A stretch of 64,000 bases of DNA from Undibacterium paludis (GCF_022568815.1 NZ_JAKZHX010000008.1:1-64000); one strand, 5' to 3'. Shown: positions 1-8,298, counted from the first letter of the stretch. The notes: generated by a model from the sequence alone, not told the origin. Translations and numbers: made by a program.

Positions 1-4
1 GACA

Positions 5-1000
5 CTATACTTCGTGCGTCCTTGTTCGTTGATGTGGTGGGAAACCGCAATTTCCCATTACATTAGTACTGGCTTTCATCGCAATCTCTGTCGCAATTCT
101 AATCTTATGTTTCATCCAATTGACAGCGGGATCTTCTTTGCTATCGCGCCGTGACAGTAACTGAACTGGATATTGGTCAAGATCCAGTGGTGCTGGACAT
201 GTCGTAAGTTGCGACATGTGTGAGAGCGCAGCTGCTGCATGGCTTGGGAGCGTAACCACAGCTCGCGTGCCCACCAAAAAAGCAGGAACTGCCGAAAAAT
301 GCGTTAGCGCTGTATAGACATAGCGTTGCTTTCCTATCGCATTCAACGCCGTATCTACGATGCCTGATCGCCCCGAAAATGAAACAAGTATGTGAGGCAG
401 TCGAACGTAGTCGTCAACGGACAGGGGCAGCGCAACGTCAATCGCATCTGCGTCCACCAAACAGGCATATCCTGCATTACCGATCTGTTCCTGCGTGATC
501 CAAGCCCGACTTGCTGCACCTGACACAACTGCTAGCTCGATTTCCCTGTCGTTGAGTTTCTGTTCAACCGTATGACTGTTTGTTTGTCGGAAAATCAATG
601 AGACATTCGGGCCTTCCTCCCGGACAAGTCGCGATAGGTTTGGACCGATCGCAAGCTCGAAATCATCTGACATTCCGATCGAGAAGTTGCGAGTCGTGGT
701 TGACGGATCAAACGTCTGAGGTTGCTTAAGCACTTCCCATAAATGAGCAACCCCAGATTCCAATTGTTCGACCATTGCCAGAGCGCGTGGTGTCGGCTCC
801 ATGCCACCGTTTGTACGAACGAACAATGAATCGCCACACGTTTGTCGCAGACGTGCAAGTGCCGCACTGGTGGCAGCTTGACTGAGTGCTAGCCTAGACG
901 CGGCTTTCGTCACGCTGCGCTCTTGCCACAATGCCAAAAAGACGACGCAAAGATTGAAATCCAGTTTTCTAATATCCAAAATATTGATTTTCATATTCAT
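5..1000 (-). CDS. LysR-family transcriptional regulator
   Basis: A 331-residue protein of usual LysR length. Residues about 10-75 form the winged helix-turn-helix (LDFNLCVVFLALWQERSV, then SRLALSQAATSAALARLRQ and a wing ending in LFVRT). The rest matches the two-lobed effector-binding domain in length. It is transcribed away from the nitrilase gene, with 67 bases between start codons, the classic arrangement for a LysR protein controlling a divergent catabolic operon and itself. The effector is unknown; a nitrile, amino acid or imine intermediate of the neighbouring pathway is a reasonable guess. ATG at 1000 or 994 are both possible, and neither has a clear Shine-Dalgarno. The family call is secure, the target is inference from position. 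Confidence 0.93.
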   Translation of the reverse strand: MNMKINILDIRKLDFNLCVVFLALWQERSVTKAASRLALSQAATSAALARLRQTCGDSLFVRTNGGMEPTPRALAMVEQLESGVAHLWEVLKQPQTFDPSTTTRNFSIGMSDDFELAIGPNLSRLVREEGPNVSLIFRQTNSHTVEQKLNDREIELAVVSGAASRAWITQEQIGNAGYACLVDADAIDVALPLSVDDYVRLPHILVSFSGRSGIVDTALNAIGKQRYVYTALTHFSAVPAFLVGTRAVVTLPSHAAAALSHMSQLTTCPAPLDLDQYPVQLLSRRDSKEDPAVNWMKHKIRIATEIAMKASTNVMGNCGFPPHQRTRTHEV

Positions 1001-1067
1001 TATAATTTGTTTGATAAATATTTTTGATTATAGCAAACTGCCCAGTATGGTTTATATGGAGGCGACG
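1001..1067. promoter_or_regulatory. Divergent LysR/nitrilase control region
   Basis: Very AT-rich spacer between the divergent LysR and nitrilase starts. TATAAT at 1001-1006 and its complement ATTATA at 1027-1032 form an interrupted palindrome with a 20-base gap, compatible with a LysR recognition site overlapping both promoters. GGAGG at 1058-1062 lies five bases before the nitrilase ATG at 1068 and decides that start over an upstream in-frame ATG at 954 that lies inside the LysR gene. The operator assignment is inference. Confidence 0.5.
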
Positions 1068-2081
1068 ATGGCAAAGCATAAAGTGGCAGTTGTACAGGCT
1101 GGATCGCGTGTGTTCGACACGCCAGGAACACTAGATCGAATGGAAGTGCTGTGCCATGAGGCCAGCCAAACAGGCGCAACGCTTATCGTGTTCCCTGAGG
1201 CTTATGTTGGCGGTTATCCAAAGGGACTCGATTTCGGTGCTTGTGTGGGCATGCGCACCGCCAGCGGAAGGAACGATTTCCTTCGCTACTGGCAATCTGC
1301 AATCGATGTACCAGGACCAGAGGTGCAACGAATAGGCGAATTCGCGGCTCAAGCCCAAGCGTATCTGGTCGTCGGTGTGATCGAACGTGAAGGAACCACA
1401 CTGTATTGTTCGGTCCTATATTTCGGCCCAGACGGCTTGCTGCTCGGTCGGCATCGCAAGCTAATGCCAACCGCAAGCGAGCGTCTGATCTGGGGGATGG
1501 GCGATGGGTCGACGCTACCAGTGCTGGACACTCAACTCGGAAGGGTTGGTGCCGCCATCTGCTGGGAGAACTATATGCCTGCGTTGCGTATGGCAATGTA
1601 CAGTCAAGGTATCGGTATCTGGTGCGCACCGACCGTCGACGATCGAGAGATATGGCAAAGCTCAATGTGCCATATCGCTTACGAAGGGCGCTGTTTTGTT
1701 CTGAGCGCTTGCCAGTACCTCACACGTGATGACTGTCCGCAGGATTACGAGTGCATTCAAGGAGTCGCGCCTGACATGCCGTTGATCAAGGGGGGGAGCG
1801 TGATTATTAGCCCGCTCGGACAAGTACTGGCTGGTCCCATATATGGCAGCGAAGCGATTATTTCCGCTGAAATCGACATGGACGACATCGTGCGTGGAAA
1901 ATTCGATTTGGATGTCGTGGGGCACTATTCAAGGCCCGACGTATTTGAACTGAAAGTTGATACGAACGCACGCACCGCGGTTGCAATCGACAAGCTTCAG
2001 CAATCGTACAATCCGGAGCCAAAGCCGACGGCTGTTCGGGTTTGTGGCGCACCTGACATTTTAACTCAAGAAGGAGTATAG
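1068..2081 (+). CDS. Nitrilase (C-N hydrolase superfamily)
   Basis: A 337-residue enzyme of the aliphatic nitrilase/cyanide hydratase branch, which converts a nitrile to the carboxylic acid and ammonia through a cysteine thioester. The catalytic triad is visible: Glu44 in FPEAYVGGYPKG, Lys131 in HRKLMPT and Cys165 in AAICWENYMP, with the CWEN signature of true nitrilases rather than amidases. The start at 1068 has a strong GGAGG; the open frame extends 38 codons upstream into the LysR gene but this is unlikely to be translated. It ends two bases before the PLP lyase and so is the first gene of a three-gene unit. The substrate is not evident; the downstream amino-acid enzymes suggest a cyano-amino acid or aminonitrile (inference). 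Confidence 0.92.
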   Translation: MAKHKVAVVQAGSRVFDTPGTLDRMEVLCHEASQTGATLIVFPEAYVGGYPKGLDFGACVGMRTASGRNDFLRYWQSAIDVPGPEVQRIGEFAAQAQAYLVVGVIEREGTTLYCSVLYFGPDGLLLGRHRKLMPTASERLIWGMGDGSTLPVLDTQLGRVGAAICWENYMPALRMAMYSQGIGIWCAPTVDDREIWQSSMCHIAYEGRCFVLSACQYLTRDDCPQDYECIQGVAPDMPLIKGGSVIISPLGQVLAGPIYGSEAIISAEIDMDDIVRGKFDLDVVGHYSRPDVFELKVDTNARTAVAIDKLQQSYNPEPKPTAVRVCGAPDILTQEGV

Positions 2082-2083
2082 GA

Positions 2084-3076
2084 ATGAACTTGACCCTTCC
2101 ACATATTCAAGCGGCTGCGGAGTTGCTCAAACGGCGGCTTGGAGCCTCTCCGCTAGTAACTGTAAATCGCTGGAGGACTGTAGGTGATGCTCAAATCGTA
2201 GTTAAGGCCGAAAGTTTGATGCCGACCGGGTCGTTCAAGATTCGCGGTGCAACTTGGCGTGTGTCAACATTAACGGCAGAAGAGCGTAGCCGGGGAGTAG
2301 TCGCGTACTCGACCGGCAACCATGCGCAAGCAGTTGCGAAGGCGGCAGCAGATGCAGGTATCAAGGCTACTATCGTGATGTCCCCAGATGTGCCGCTCGC
2401 CAAAATTGATGCCACCAAGGCTTGGGGAGCATTTGTGGTCATGGCAGACTCAACGTCCCATGCACGGAGAATCCTGGCAGAGAGCCTTGCTGAAGAACAT
2501 GGGTACGTGTTGGTTCCTCCATACGATGACATGGAAGTGATGGCGGGGCAGGCATCGATTGGTGTTGAATTGTTAGCGCAACTAGCAGACAAGCCACCTG
2601 GTGCAGTGTTTGTTCCAATCGGGGGAGGAGGTCTACTTGCTGGCGTTGCCGCTGCAATCAAACAGTTAGCCCCTGAGGTGAAGGTTATCGGTGTTGAACC
2701 CGAACTGGAAAACGATGCATACAGATCCTTTCACGAAGGCAGGCTATCCTCAATGAAAGCACCAAGCGAGAGCGTTGCTGACGCGATCAAGGTTCAAAGT
2801 CTAGGGAATTTGACATTCCCATTAATACGCCAATACGTAGACGATATTGTTACTGTCAGTGAATCGGACATCATGTCCGCCTGCCTTCGCTATTATAAAG
2901 AGGCGCACCTAGTAGTTGAACCCGGTGGAGCGGTATCTCTAGCAGCGGCATTTTGTGATCAATACAAGTTTCCGAGCGACACTCCAGTGGTGGTCTTGGC
3001 TTGCGGTGGGAACATAACGCTGGAACGGTTGACCCAGCTCCAGATGAACCTAGCTCAAAGGAGTAATGCAACATGA
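2084..3076 (+). CDS. PLP-dependent threonine/serine dehydratase-family lyase
   Basis: A 330-residue fold-type II PLP enzyme, similar in length to catabolic threonine dehydratases and 3-hydroxyaspartate ammonia-lyases, without the regulatory ACT domain of biosynthetic IlvA. Lys52 in TGSFKIRGA is the expected Schiff-base lysine, and PIGGGGLLAG is the phosphate-binding glycine loop. An AAGGAG about eight bases upstream fits the ATG at 2084. Its stop overlaps the start of the next gene by four bases (ATGA), so the two are translationally coupled. Pairing with an ornithine cyclodeaminase-family reductase recalls BhcB/BhcD of the beta-hydroxyaspartate cycle, where the lyase makes an imine and the reductase turns it into an amino acid. 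This parallel is inference; the substrate is unproven. Confidence 0.88.
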   Translation: MNLTLPHIQAAAELLKRRLGASPLVTVNRWRTVGDAQIVVKAESLMPTGSFKIRGATWRVSTLTAEERSRGVVAYSTGNHAQAVAKAAADAGIKATIVMSPDVPLAKIDATKAWGAFVVMADSTSHARRILAESLAEEHGYVLVPPYDDMEVMAGQASIGVELLAQLADKPPGAVFVPIGGGGLLAGVAAAIKQLAPEVKVIGVEPELENDAYRSFHEGRLSSMKAPSESVADAIKVQSLGNLTFPLIRQYVDDIVTVSESDIMSACLRYYKEAHLVVEPGGAVSLAAAFCDQYKFPSDTPVVVLACGGNITLERLTQLQMNLAQRSNAT

Positions 3077-4059
3077 GTGCGTCCAACATTAGGGTAATCG
3101 GCTACGAAGAAATTCGGTGTTTGGTTGGCATCGCAGACATTCTGGAACCCGTCAAGGAAAGCTTGGTCGCGTATAGCGCCGGTCACACAAGCGCCTCTCA
3201 GATTGGCTTATTGGCACTGCCGGATAATGGAGAAGTTCATATTAAATCTGGTTACTTGAAGGCAAGGCCGTACTTTGTGACCAAGGTTGCAACCATGTGT
3301 CCCGTTAACAGGGCTTCTGGGCGACATACGTCTGATGGTCTAGTAGCGGTGTTTGATGCAAAGAGTGGCTACCCTGTGGCCGTCTTGCATGATCGCAAGT
3401 ATCTTACCGACATCCGTACAGCCGCAGTCGGTGCTATAGCTGCGGAATACTTGTCGCGCAAGGATTCCACAGTGTTGGGAATATTGGGTACCGGTGGACA
3501 AGCATTTCTGCAAACAATGGCTGTCTTGCTGGTCAGGTCGATCACCGATGTCGTGGTATATGGGCGAGATAGAGACAGAACTCAAGCTTTCATCGATCGC
3601 ATCCTTCGCGAGGTTCCGTCTCTTCGTGTGCGCCGTGCTAAGTCTCCACAAGAAGTTACGATGGAGGTTGACATTCTTGTGACGGTGACCGCATCAACAG
3701 ATGTCCTCGTGAAAGGTGCATGGCTTAATGCCGGATTACATGTGACCGCTGCAGGAGCCGACGATGAGCACAAACAGGAACTAGATTTTGATAGTATCGA
3801 ACGGGCCGACTTACGTTTCGTCGATAGTAAAACGTTGTGCGAACGCTATGGCGAATTAGCCTTGTATACGAAGACGAAAGGTGTATCGCCGCCGGTCAAC
3901 GGCGAACTTGGGGAGCTTATTTCAGGAAAACTGCAAGGTAGAAGTTCGCGCGATCAGATCACTCTGTCTAAACATGTTGGAATAGGCGTTGAGGACGTTG
4001 TTGCTGCGGAAGCCGTTATGAAAATACTTCAGCGATACGCTGAACTCGATTTGGGGTGA
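3073..4059 (+). CDS. Ornithine cyclodeaminase/mu-crystallin family protein
   Basis: A 328-residue member of the family that includes ornithine cyclodeaminase, mu-crystallin ketimine reductase, alanine dehydrogenase (archaeal) and iminosuccinate reductase BhcD. Residues 139-144 (GTGGQA) are the Rossmann dinucleotide-binding loop; Lys71 in YFVTKVA and DIRTAA around 113-118 are the conserved active-site elements. It starts inside the stop of the preceding lyase (ATGA overlap), so the two products are probably made in equal amounts. Most family members reduce or form cyclic or linear imines with NAD(P)H. Reduction of the imine released by the lyase is the most economical role, but true ornithine cyclodeaminase activity cannot be excluded. 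It is the last gene of the unit. Confidence 0.88.
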   Translation: MSASNIRVIGYEEIRCLVGIADILEPVKESLVAYSAGHTSASQIGLLALPDNGEVHIKSGYLKARPYFVTKVATMCPVNRASGRHTSDGLVAVFDAKSGYPVAVLHDRKYLTDIRTAAVGAIAAEYLSRKDSTVLGILGTGGQAFLQTMAVLLVRSITDVVVYGRDRDRTQAFIDRILREVPSLRVRRAKSPQEVTMEVDILVTVTASTDVLVKGAWLNAGLHVTAAGADDEHKQELDFDSIERADLRFVDSKTLCERYGELALYTKTKGVSPPVNGELGELISGKLQGRSSRDQITLSKHVGIGVEDVVAAEAVMKILQRYAELDLG

Positions 4060-4327
4060 TAGGCCGAAACTCTCAGAATTTTTGAAAAGCCAATAAATAA
4101 TTCCTATTCAAGACACGCACCGATGGGATCCATCGGCGTAGCATCGGTATTCATCCATAGTAGCCAACCTACTTCAAATGCCTGTATTGTACCTGTGGTT
4201 ACTATAGCGATCCGTCAAGATGGTGCTGATGAGGCGCTTACCATGCATGCAGCATGCATTAATAGTCTCTAGAAAGATCTATCGCGTCAAACTATTCAGA
4301 GTCAATTACAATGCCATCTCGCACACA

Positions 4328-5038
4328 ATGGAGCCAATTTTGAAGACTATTCTTAAACATCTGATGATCATTGGAATACTGCTTACTGCATCCTTAGCAC
4401 AGGCAGCAGCACCGACACCAGAGATGAAACAAGCTTTAAAGGAATTTATTGAAGTTCAAAATTTGGAACAAGCCTGGATAATTATTATTGAGAACGCTGC
4501 AAAAAATGGCTCTGAAGAAGTGGTCAAGGGGGCAATGCGAAAATTAGAGAGTAGTAGTTCTTTATCTGAAGTTGAGCGCACCAGGATTAAAAACGTCATC
4601 TTGGAAATGACACCAACAATCGCGAATGAGGTGACTGCCTTTCATAAAAATTTAGATGTAAAAACCATGGTCACTGAGATGATTGAAGCGATTTATCCAA
4701 AATATTACAATGTGCAGGAGATACGCGATTTGACCATGTTCTATGGCAGCATGGCTTTCAGAAAAACTGCAATATTTGGTCGTGAAATTGCCACAGAAAG
4801 TGCCATCACTGGTGAAAGTAAGAGTGTACTCTGGCGTCGCTATGACAGCAAATTCACACCACAGGAAACCAAGCAAAAACTTGAATTCGCCAGCTCGGCA
4901 ATTGGACTTAGGCAAAACGCAATCGGTGCGAAAGTCAATGCTGAATGCCTAGATTTTTTCTATAATCGTACTACGCCGGAACTGATAAAGATTGCAGATA
5001 GATATGGCGAAGTACTGGCAAAACGACTCAACCCGTAG
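4328..5038 (+). CDS. Secreted DUF2059 domain protein
   Basis: About 236 residues with a Sec signal peptide (hydrophobic run MIIGILLTASLAQA followed by AAAP), so the mature protein is periplasmic. The second half carries the DUF2059 pattern of a helical segment ending in a phenylalanine-tyrosine pair (EIRDLTMFYGSMAFRKTA). The function of DUF2059 is unknown. The ATG at 4328 has no ribosome site; a TTG at 4340 preceded by GGAG at 4330-4333 would give a more typical signal peptide starting MKTILKH and may be the real start. It stands alone between the nitrilase unit and the IS66 element. Confidence 0.75.
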   Translation: MEPILKTILKHLMIIGILLTASLAQAAAPTPEMKQALKEFIEVQNLEQAWIIIIENAAKNGSEEVVKGAMRKLESSSSLSEVERTRIKNVILEMTPTIANEVTAFHKNLDVKTMVTEMIEAIYPKYYNVQEIRDLTMFYGSMAFRKTAIFGREIATESAITGESKSVLWRRYDSKFTPQETKQKLEFASSAIGLRQNAIGAKVNAECLDFFYNRTTPELIKIADRYGEVLAKRLNP

Positions 5039-5105
5039 GACATTCTGTAGCACACTAAGTCCCCTCGTGAGATGAGGCATCCCTGAATTTCTGAACAACT
5101 GAATT

Positions 5106-5149
5106 TGATCTGACAAATACCGTCATCAAATCGGGTAACTGTCAGATCA
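5106..5149. repeat. Inverted repeat, probable mobile-element remnant
   Basis: TGATCTGACA (5106-5115) is followed 24 bases later by its perfect complement TGTCAGATCA (5140-5149). It sits just outside the left end of the IS66 element and downstream of the DUF2059 gene. It could be a terminator stem, although there is no T-run, or an end of an older insertion sequence. I cannot assign it to a named element. Confidence 0.4.
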
Positions 5150-5265
5150 GGTCGCGACTACTGCAAATTAAGCGCTAGAAACAATTCGTCGTCAGCCGCC
5201 CCACCTATCATTGACCACTGACCTCGGCCAGACTAGCTCTCCCATCACAAGTAAAGAGGAGCAGC

Positions 5266-5598
5266 ATGAAACGAGATCAAGCCAAGCGACAGCAGTGGCA
5301 GCAGCACATTGCCCAATGGCAGCAGAGTACACTAAGCCAGCGTGCCTTTTGCGAACACGCAGGCCTCAAGTTCGCCACCTTCGACTATTGGCGGCGCGCC
5401 CTCATTGCCGAACAGGCTGTTGATAGTCTGGTAGCATCTCAATCGCAGCAGCCCGGCATGGCGCTGTTACCCGTGCAAGTGACATCTGCTCCTTCTGGCC
5501 CCACAGGGCTGTTGTTGCGCAGCCCGCAAGGATGGGAACTGCGCCTGCCGTCCGAAGTACCGGCCGACTGGCTGCTCACCCTGCTGCGTGGCCTGTGA
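5266..5598 (+). CDS. tnpA: IS66 accessory protein TnpA
   Basis: A 110-residue protein of the IS66 TnpA type with a helix-turn-helix-like N-terminal half (QWQQSTLSQRAFCEHAGL, KFATFDYWRR) and a C-terminal half ending in a leucine-rich segment. It is required with TnpB for transposition of canonical IS66 elements. GAGGAG five bases upstream supports the ATG. The stop TGA overlaps the tnpB start (TGATG), indicating translational coupling. Confidence 0.88.
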   Translation: MKRDQAKRQQWQQHIAQWQQSTLSQRAFCEHAGLKFATFDYWRRALIAEQAVDSLVASQSQQPGMALLPVQVTSAPSGPTGLLLRSPQGWELRLPSEVPADWLLTLLRGL

Positions 5599-5939
5599 TG
5601 CAATGGCAGGCAGACGCCATCTGGCTGGCGGTACAGCCAGTGGACATCCGCGCCGGGATAGACCGTCTGTCAACCTACGTCCAGCAAGCCCTGGGGCGTA
5701 TGCCTTGTGACGGTACAGCCTACGTCTTCAGCAACCGGCGCCACACACGCCTCAAAGTAGTGTGCTGGGATGGTAATGGCGTGTGGATGTGCGTACGCCG
5801 CCTGCACCGTGGTCAGTTCGTCTGGCCCAAGCCTGGCGAGCTCAGTTGGCAATTGACTGCCGAGCAATGGCAATGGCTGGTAGCGGGCGTCGATTGGCAA
5901 CGTCTGTCGGCACCCGCTCCGGTCGCCTGGACACTGTAA
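5598..5939 (+). CDS. tnpB: IS66 accessory protein TnpB
   Basis: A 113-residue IS66 Orf2-family protein. The hallmark VDIRAGIDRLS near the N-terminus and VFSNRRHTRLKVVCWDGNGVW in the middle are typical of the family. The ATG at 5598 shares bases with the tnpA stop; the frame is open further upstream but coupling favours this start. It is intact, so the element may still be mobile. Confidence 0.9.
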   Translation: MQWQADAIWLAVQPVDIRAGIDRLSTYVQQALGRMPCDGTAYVFSNRRHTRLKVVCWDGNGVWMCVRRLHRGQFVWPKPGELSWQLTAEQWQWLVAGVDWQRLSAPAPVAWTL

Positions 5940-5981
5940 CAAGCCCTGTTAACTTCGACGCGATTCTGTTAACATGACGAC

Positions 5982-7571
5982 ATGGATCTGCTCGAACAAC
6001 TTGCCCTGACCAACGCCGACCCTGCGCTTATTGCGCAGTTGACGGCCATGCTGGCGCAGAAGGAAGAACAGATCGCCTCGAAAGATGCTCAGCTCCACGT
6101 CCTGCAAAGGCAGCAGGATGTGTTGAGTGCCGCTGGACACGCCAAGGACATCAAGATCAAGGCACTGACGCTGGAACTGGCGCATCACAAGCGCATCCGC
6201 TTCGGCAAGGCCAGTGAAGCCTATAGCGGCGAGCAACTGGATATGTTCAACGAAGCCGTCGATGCCGACCTGGCGGCGCTGGAAGCGGAGTTGGAAGTTC
6301 TGCAAGCGCCACGTCCAGTCAAGCCGCGCAGCCGTGCCGGTCGCCAGCCGCTGCCCAGCGACCTGCCGCGTATCGAACACCGCCATGAACCAGCCTCTTG
6401 CCTATGTGCAGCCTGCGGACGTGGCCTGGTCAAGATCGGTGAAGATATCAGCGAACAACTCGATGTCGAGCCAGCACGTTTCTTCGTACATCATCACATT
6501 CGCCCTCAATATGCCTGCCGTGGCTGCGATACAGTCACCGCAGCAGCGACCCCGCCAGCAGTGATCGACGGCGGCGTGGCCGCTCCCGGTTTGCTGGCCT
6601 GGGTGGCGGTCAGCAAGTTTGCCGATCATTTGCCGCTGTACCGACTCGAACAGATCGCTGCCCGTCAGGGTGTGCCGCTGGCACGCTCTACGTTGGCCGA
6701 ATGGATAGGTAAGCTCGGCGTGGCTTTACAGCCCTTGAGCGAGCGACTGGCCGAACTGCTGCGGCAACGGCCTTGCCTGCATGCTGATGAAACACCGGTA
6801 CGCCAGCTTGATCCCGGGCAAGGCAAGACCAAACATGCCTACTTGTGGGCCTATCGCTCTAACCATCTGGACCAGGGGCCAGCCATGATCGTGTTTGACT
6901 ACCAGATCGGGCGCGCCGGTGCTCACGCACGCGCCTTCCTCGGAACCTGGCGCGGTCATCTCATGGTGGATGACTATGCCGGTTACAAGGCGCTGTTCGC
7001 CGACGGCGTGACCGAACTGGCTTGCCTGGCCCACGTGCGGCGCAGGTTCTTCGAGTTGCATGCGGCCAACGGCAGCCCGGTGGCGGCCGAGGCACTGCGC
7101 CGCATCGCCACCCTGTACGCCATTGAGCAAGCGGCCAAGAGCGAGACGGCCGAAGTGCGCCTGCAACGACGGCAAACGCAAGCCAGGCCGGTACTCGATG
7201 AGCTACATTCCTGGCTACAGACGATGCAACAAGCTGTCGCACCAGGCAGCGGCACGGGCAAGGCTATTGAACACGCACTCAAGCGCTGGCCGGCGTTGGT
7301 ACGCTATATCGATTCGGGCACGCTGCCGATCGATAATAAAGCGATCGAAAACGCGATACGTCCGATTGCCATTGGCAAGAAGAACTGGCTGTTCGCGGGT
7401 TCGGAACGTGCAGGCCGCCGTGCTGCCGCTATCCAGACCTTGCTGGGCACGGCAAAACTCAATGGTCTTAATCCAATGCAATGGCTCACCAGCGTCCTGG
7501 AACGTCTCCCGACGTGCCCTAACAATCAGATCGATTCGCTTCTGCCATTCCCGAACTCTACTCCGTTGTAA
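5982..7571 (+). CDS. tnpC: IS66 transposase TnpC
   Basis: A 529-residue DDE transposase of full IS66 length. The N-terminal ~80 residues form a coiled coil (repeated Gln/Glu/Leu around LAQKEEQIASKDAQLHVLQ), followed by a zinc-finger-like segment with cysteines (CLCAACGRG, YACRGCDTV). Catalytic residues are visible in CLHADETPV (Asp), LMVDDYAGYKAL (Asp) and the C-terminal KAIENAIRPIAIGKKNWLF (Glu), and the family-specific SERAGRRAA follows. No frameshift or stop is present, so the enzyme is probably active. It lies 42 bases after tnpB. Confidence 0.95.
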   Translation: MDLLEQLALTNADPALIAQLTAMLAQKEEQIASKDAQLHVLQRQQDVLSAAGHAKDIKIKALTLELAHHKRIRFGKASEAYSGEQLDMFNEAVDADLAALEAELEVLQAPRPVKPRSRAGRQPLPSDLPRIEHRHEPASCLCAACGRGLVKIGEDISEQLDVEPARFFVHHHIRPQYACRGCDTVTAAATPPAVIDGGVAAPGLLAWVAVSKFADHLPLYRLEQIAARQGVPLARSTLAEWIGKLGVALQPLSERLAELLRQRPCLHADETPVRQLDPGQGKTKHAYLWAYRSNHLDQGPAMIVFDYQIGRAGAHARAFLGTWRGHLMVDDYAGYKALFADGVTELACLAHVRRRFFELHAANGSPVAAEALRRIATLYAIEQAAKSETAEVRLQRRQTQARPVLDELHSWLQTMQQAVAPGSGTGKAIEHALKRWPALVRYIDSGTLPIDNKAIENAIRPIAIGKKNWLFAGSERAGRRAAAIQTLLGTAKLNGLNPMQWLTSVLERLPTCPNNQIDSLLPFPNSTPL

Positions 7572-7605
7572 CTTCTTTTTTTACGTGGGGCGGCTGGACG
7601 CTTAC

Positions 7606-7859
7606 CCCCAGGCAGTGTCACTGGCGACATTACCGTTCTTGTCGTAGGTGAGCTGACGCCCCTGGCTGGCATTAACATTGGCATTGTCTGCTGCGGTGGC
7701 GTTGGTACTGCCTTCTACCAGGTTTTGTCTTTGCATGCCGTCATAGGCGTACCAGTTGTCCTTGGTCGCTGCAGCAAGTGCAGCTTGCTCATGCTTGACT
7801 GTATGCTTCCGGCCTGAGATGGACACATTGCGCGTGGTAACGCTGACTGTTTCGGTTAC
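7606..7859 (-). pseudogene. Displaced rhs core fragment cut by IS66
   Basis: About 250 bases nearly identical to the stretch of the giant rhs gene near 12190-12440; the first ~170 bases differ at only a few positions. Read on the minus strand it encodes the same YD-repeat segment (YAYDGMQRQNLVEGS, LTYDKNGNVASDTAWG). It has no start of its own and is cut off exactly where the IS66 right end begins. Its upstream edge meets the stop of the zinc-ribbon gene. It is best read as the first part of an orphan rhs tip whose toxin end was lost or removed on the other side of the IS66. Confidence 0.85.
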
Positions 7860-8281
7860 GTATCCTGTTCTTCGCGCAACAATTGGTTAACTTCGTCTGC
7901 TGTTTCAAATAGAAATTCAGGTTTAAACTCTACTGAAAGTCCATTAAATTTATTTGAGAGTTCCTGCCAAAAAGTCAAAAAGAAATCTTCCCGGATAATG
8001 ACTTTTATTTTTGACACATTGCCACGAAATTTACTAAGTTGTGAGTTAACTAAGTTTAGAATCGTCAGTTTTTCAAGCGTAATCCATTGCTCACGCATGA
8101 AATTTATCGCTTCAGCTCGTAAGTTAGCGTTTACTGCTTCCAAACTGAAAATTGCCCATCCCCAATTATCGTGAGTAGGTAACGCATTTATTTCTTCATC
8201 CGTAAAAATTTTTGCGCCACAATTCGAGCATGTCTTGTCGCCTTCAGAATATTTCCCGCAAATATCACAAATTGTTTTCAT
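7856..8281 (-). CDS. Zinc-ribbon protein, candidate Rhs immunity protein
   Basis: A 141-residue protein starting with two CxxC pairs (MKTICDICGKY, KTCSNCGAKIF), a small zinc ribbon, followed by an acidic, helix-rich body with no signal peptide. I do not recognise the family. Its place is telling: it starts about 20 bases after the stop of a displaced rhs tail and is followed at once by another rhs fragment. That is where an immunity gene matching the lost toxin would stand. Its base composition is more AT-rich than the rhs gene, as is usual for exchanged tip/immunity cassettes. The immunity role is inference from context. Confidence 0.6.
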   Translation of the reverse strand: MKTICDICGKYSEGDKTCSNCGAKIFTDEEINALPTHDNWGWAIFSLEAVNANLRAEAINFMREQWITLEKLTILNLVNSQLSKFRGNVSKIKVIIREDFFLTFWQELSNKFNGLSVEFKPEFLFETADEVNQLLREEQDT

Positions 8282-8298
8282 ACTGTAGATACAATAAA

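Larger units (their letters stand above)
5169..7605 (+). mobile_element. IS66-family insertion sequence
   Basis: Complete three-gene IS66 element (tnpA, tnpB, tnpC in one direction). The right end is well supported: the sequence ending CGCTTAC at 7605 includes GTGGGGCGGCTG (7585-7596), whose exact complement CAGCCGCCCCAC occurs at 5193-5204, with TAAGCG further out at 5169-5174. At the right end the two motifs are two bases apart, at the left end 18 bases apart, so the left boundary is uncertain. To the right, rhs-homologous sequence begins at once; to the left there is none. No direct target duplication is apparent by eye, as expected if recombination or deletion followed insertion. Confidence 0.85.
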
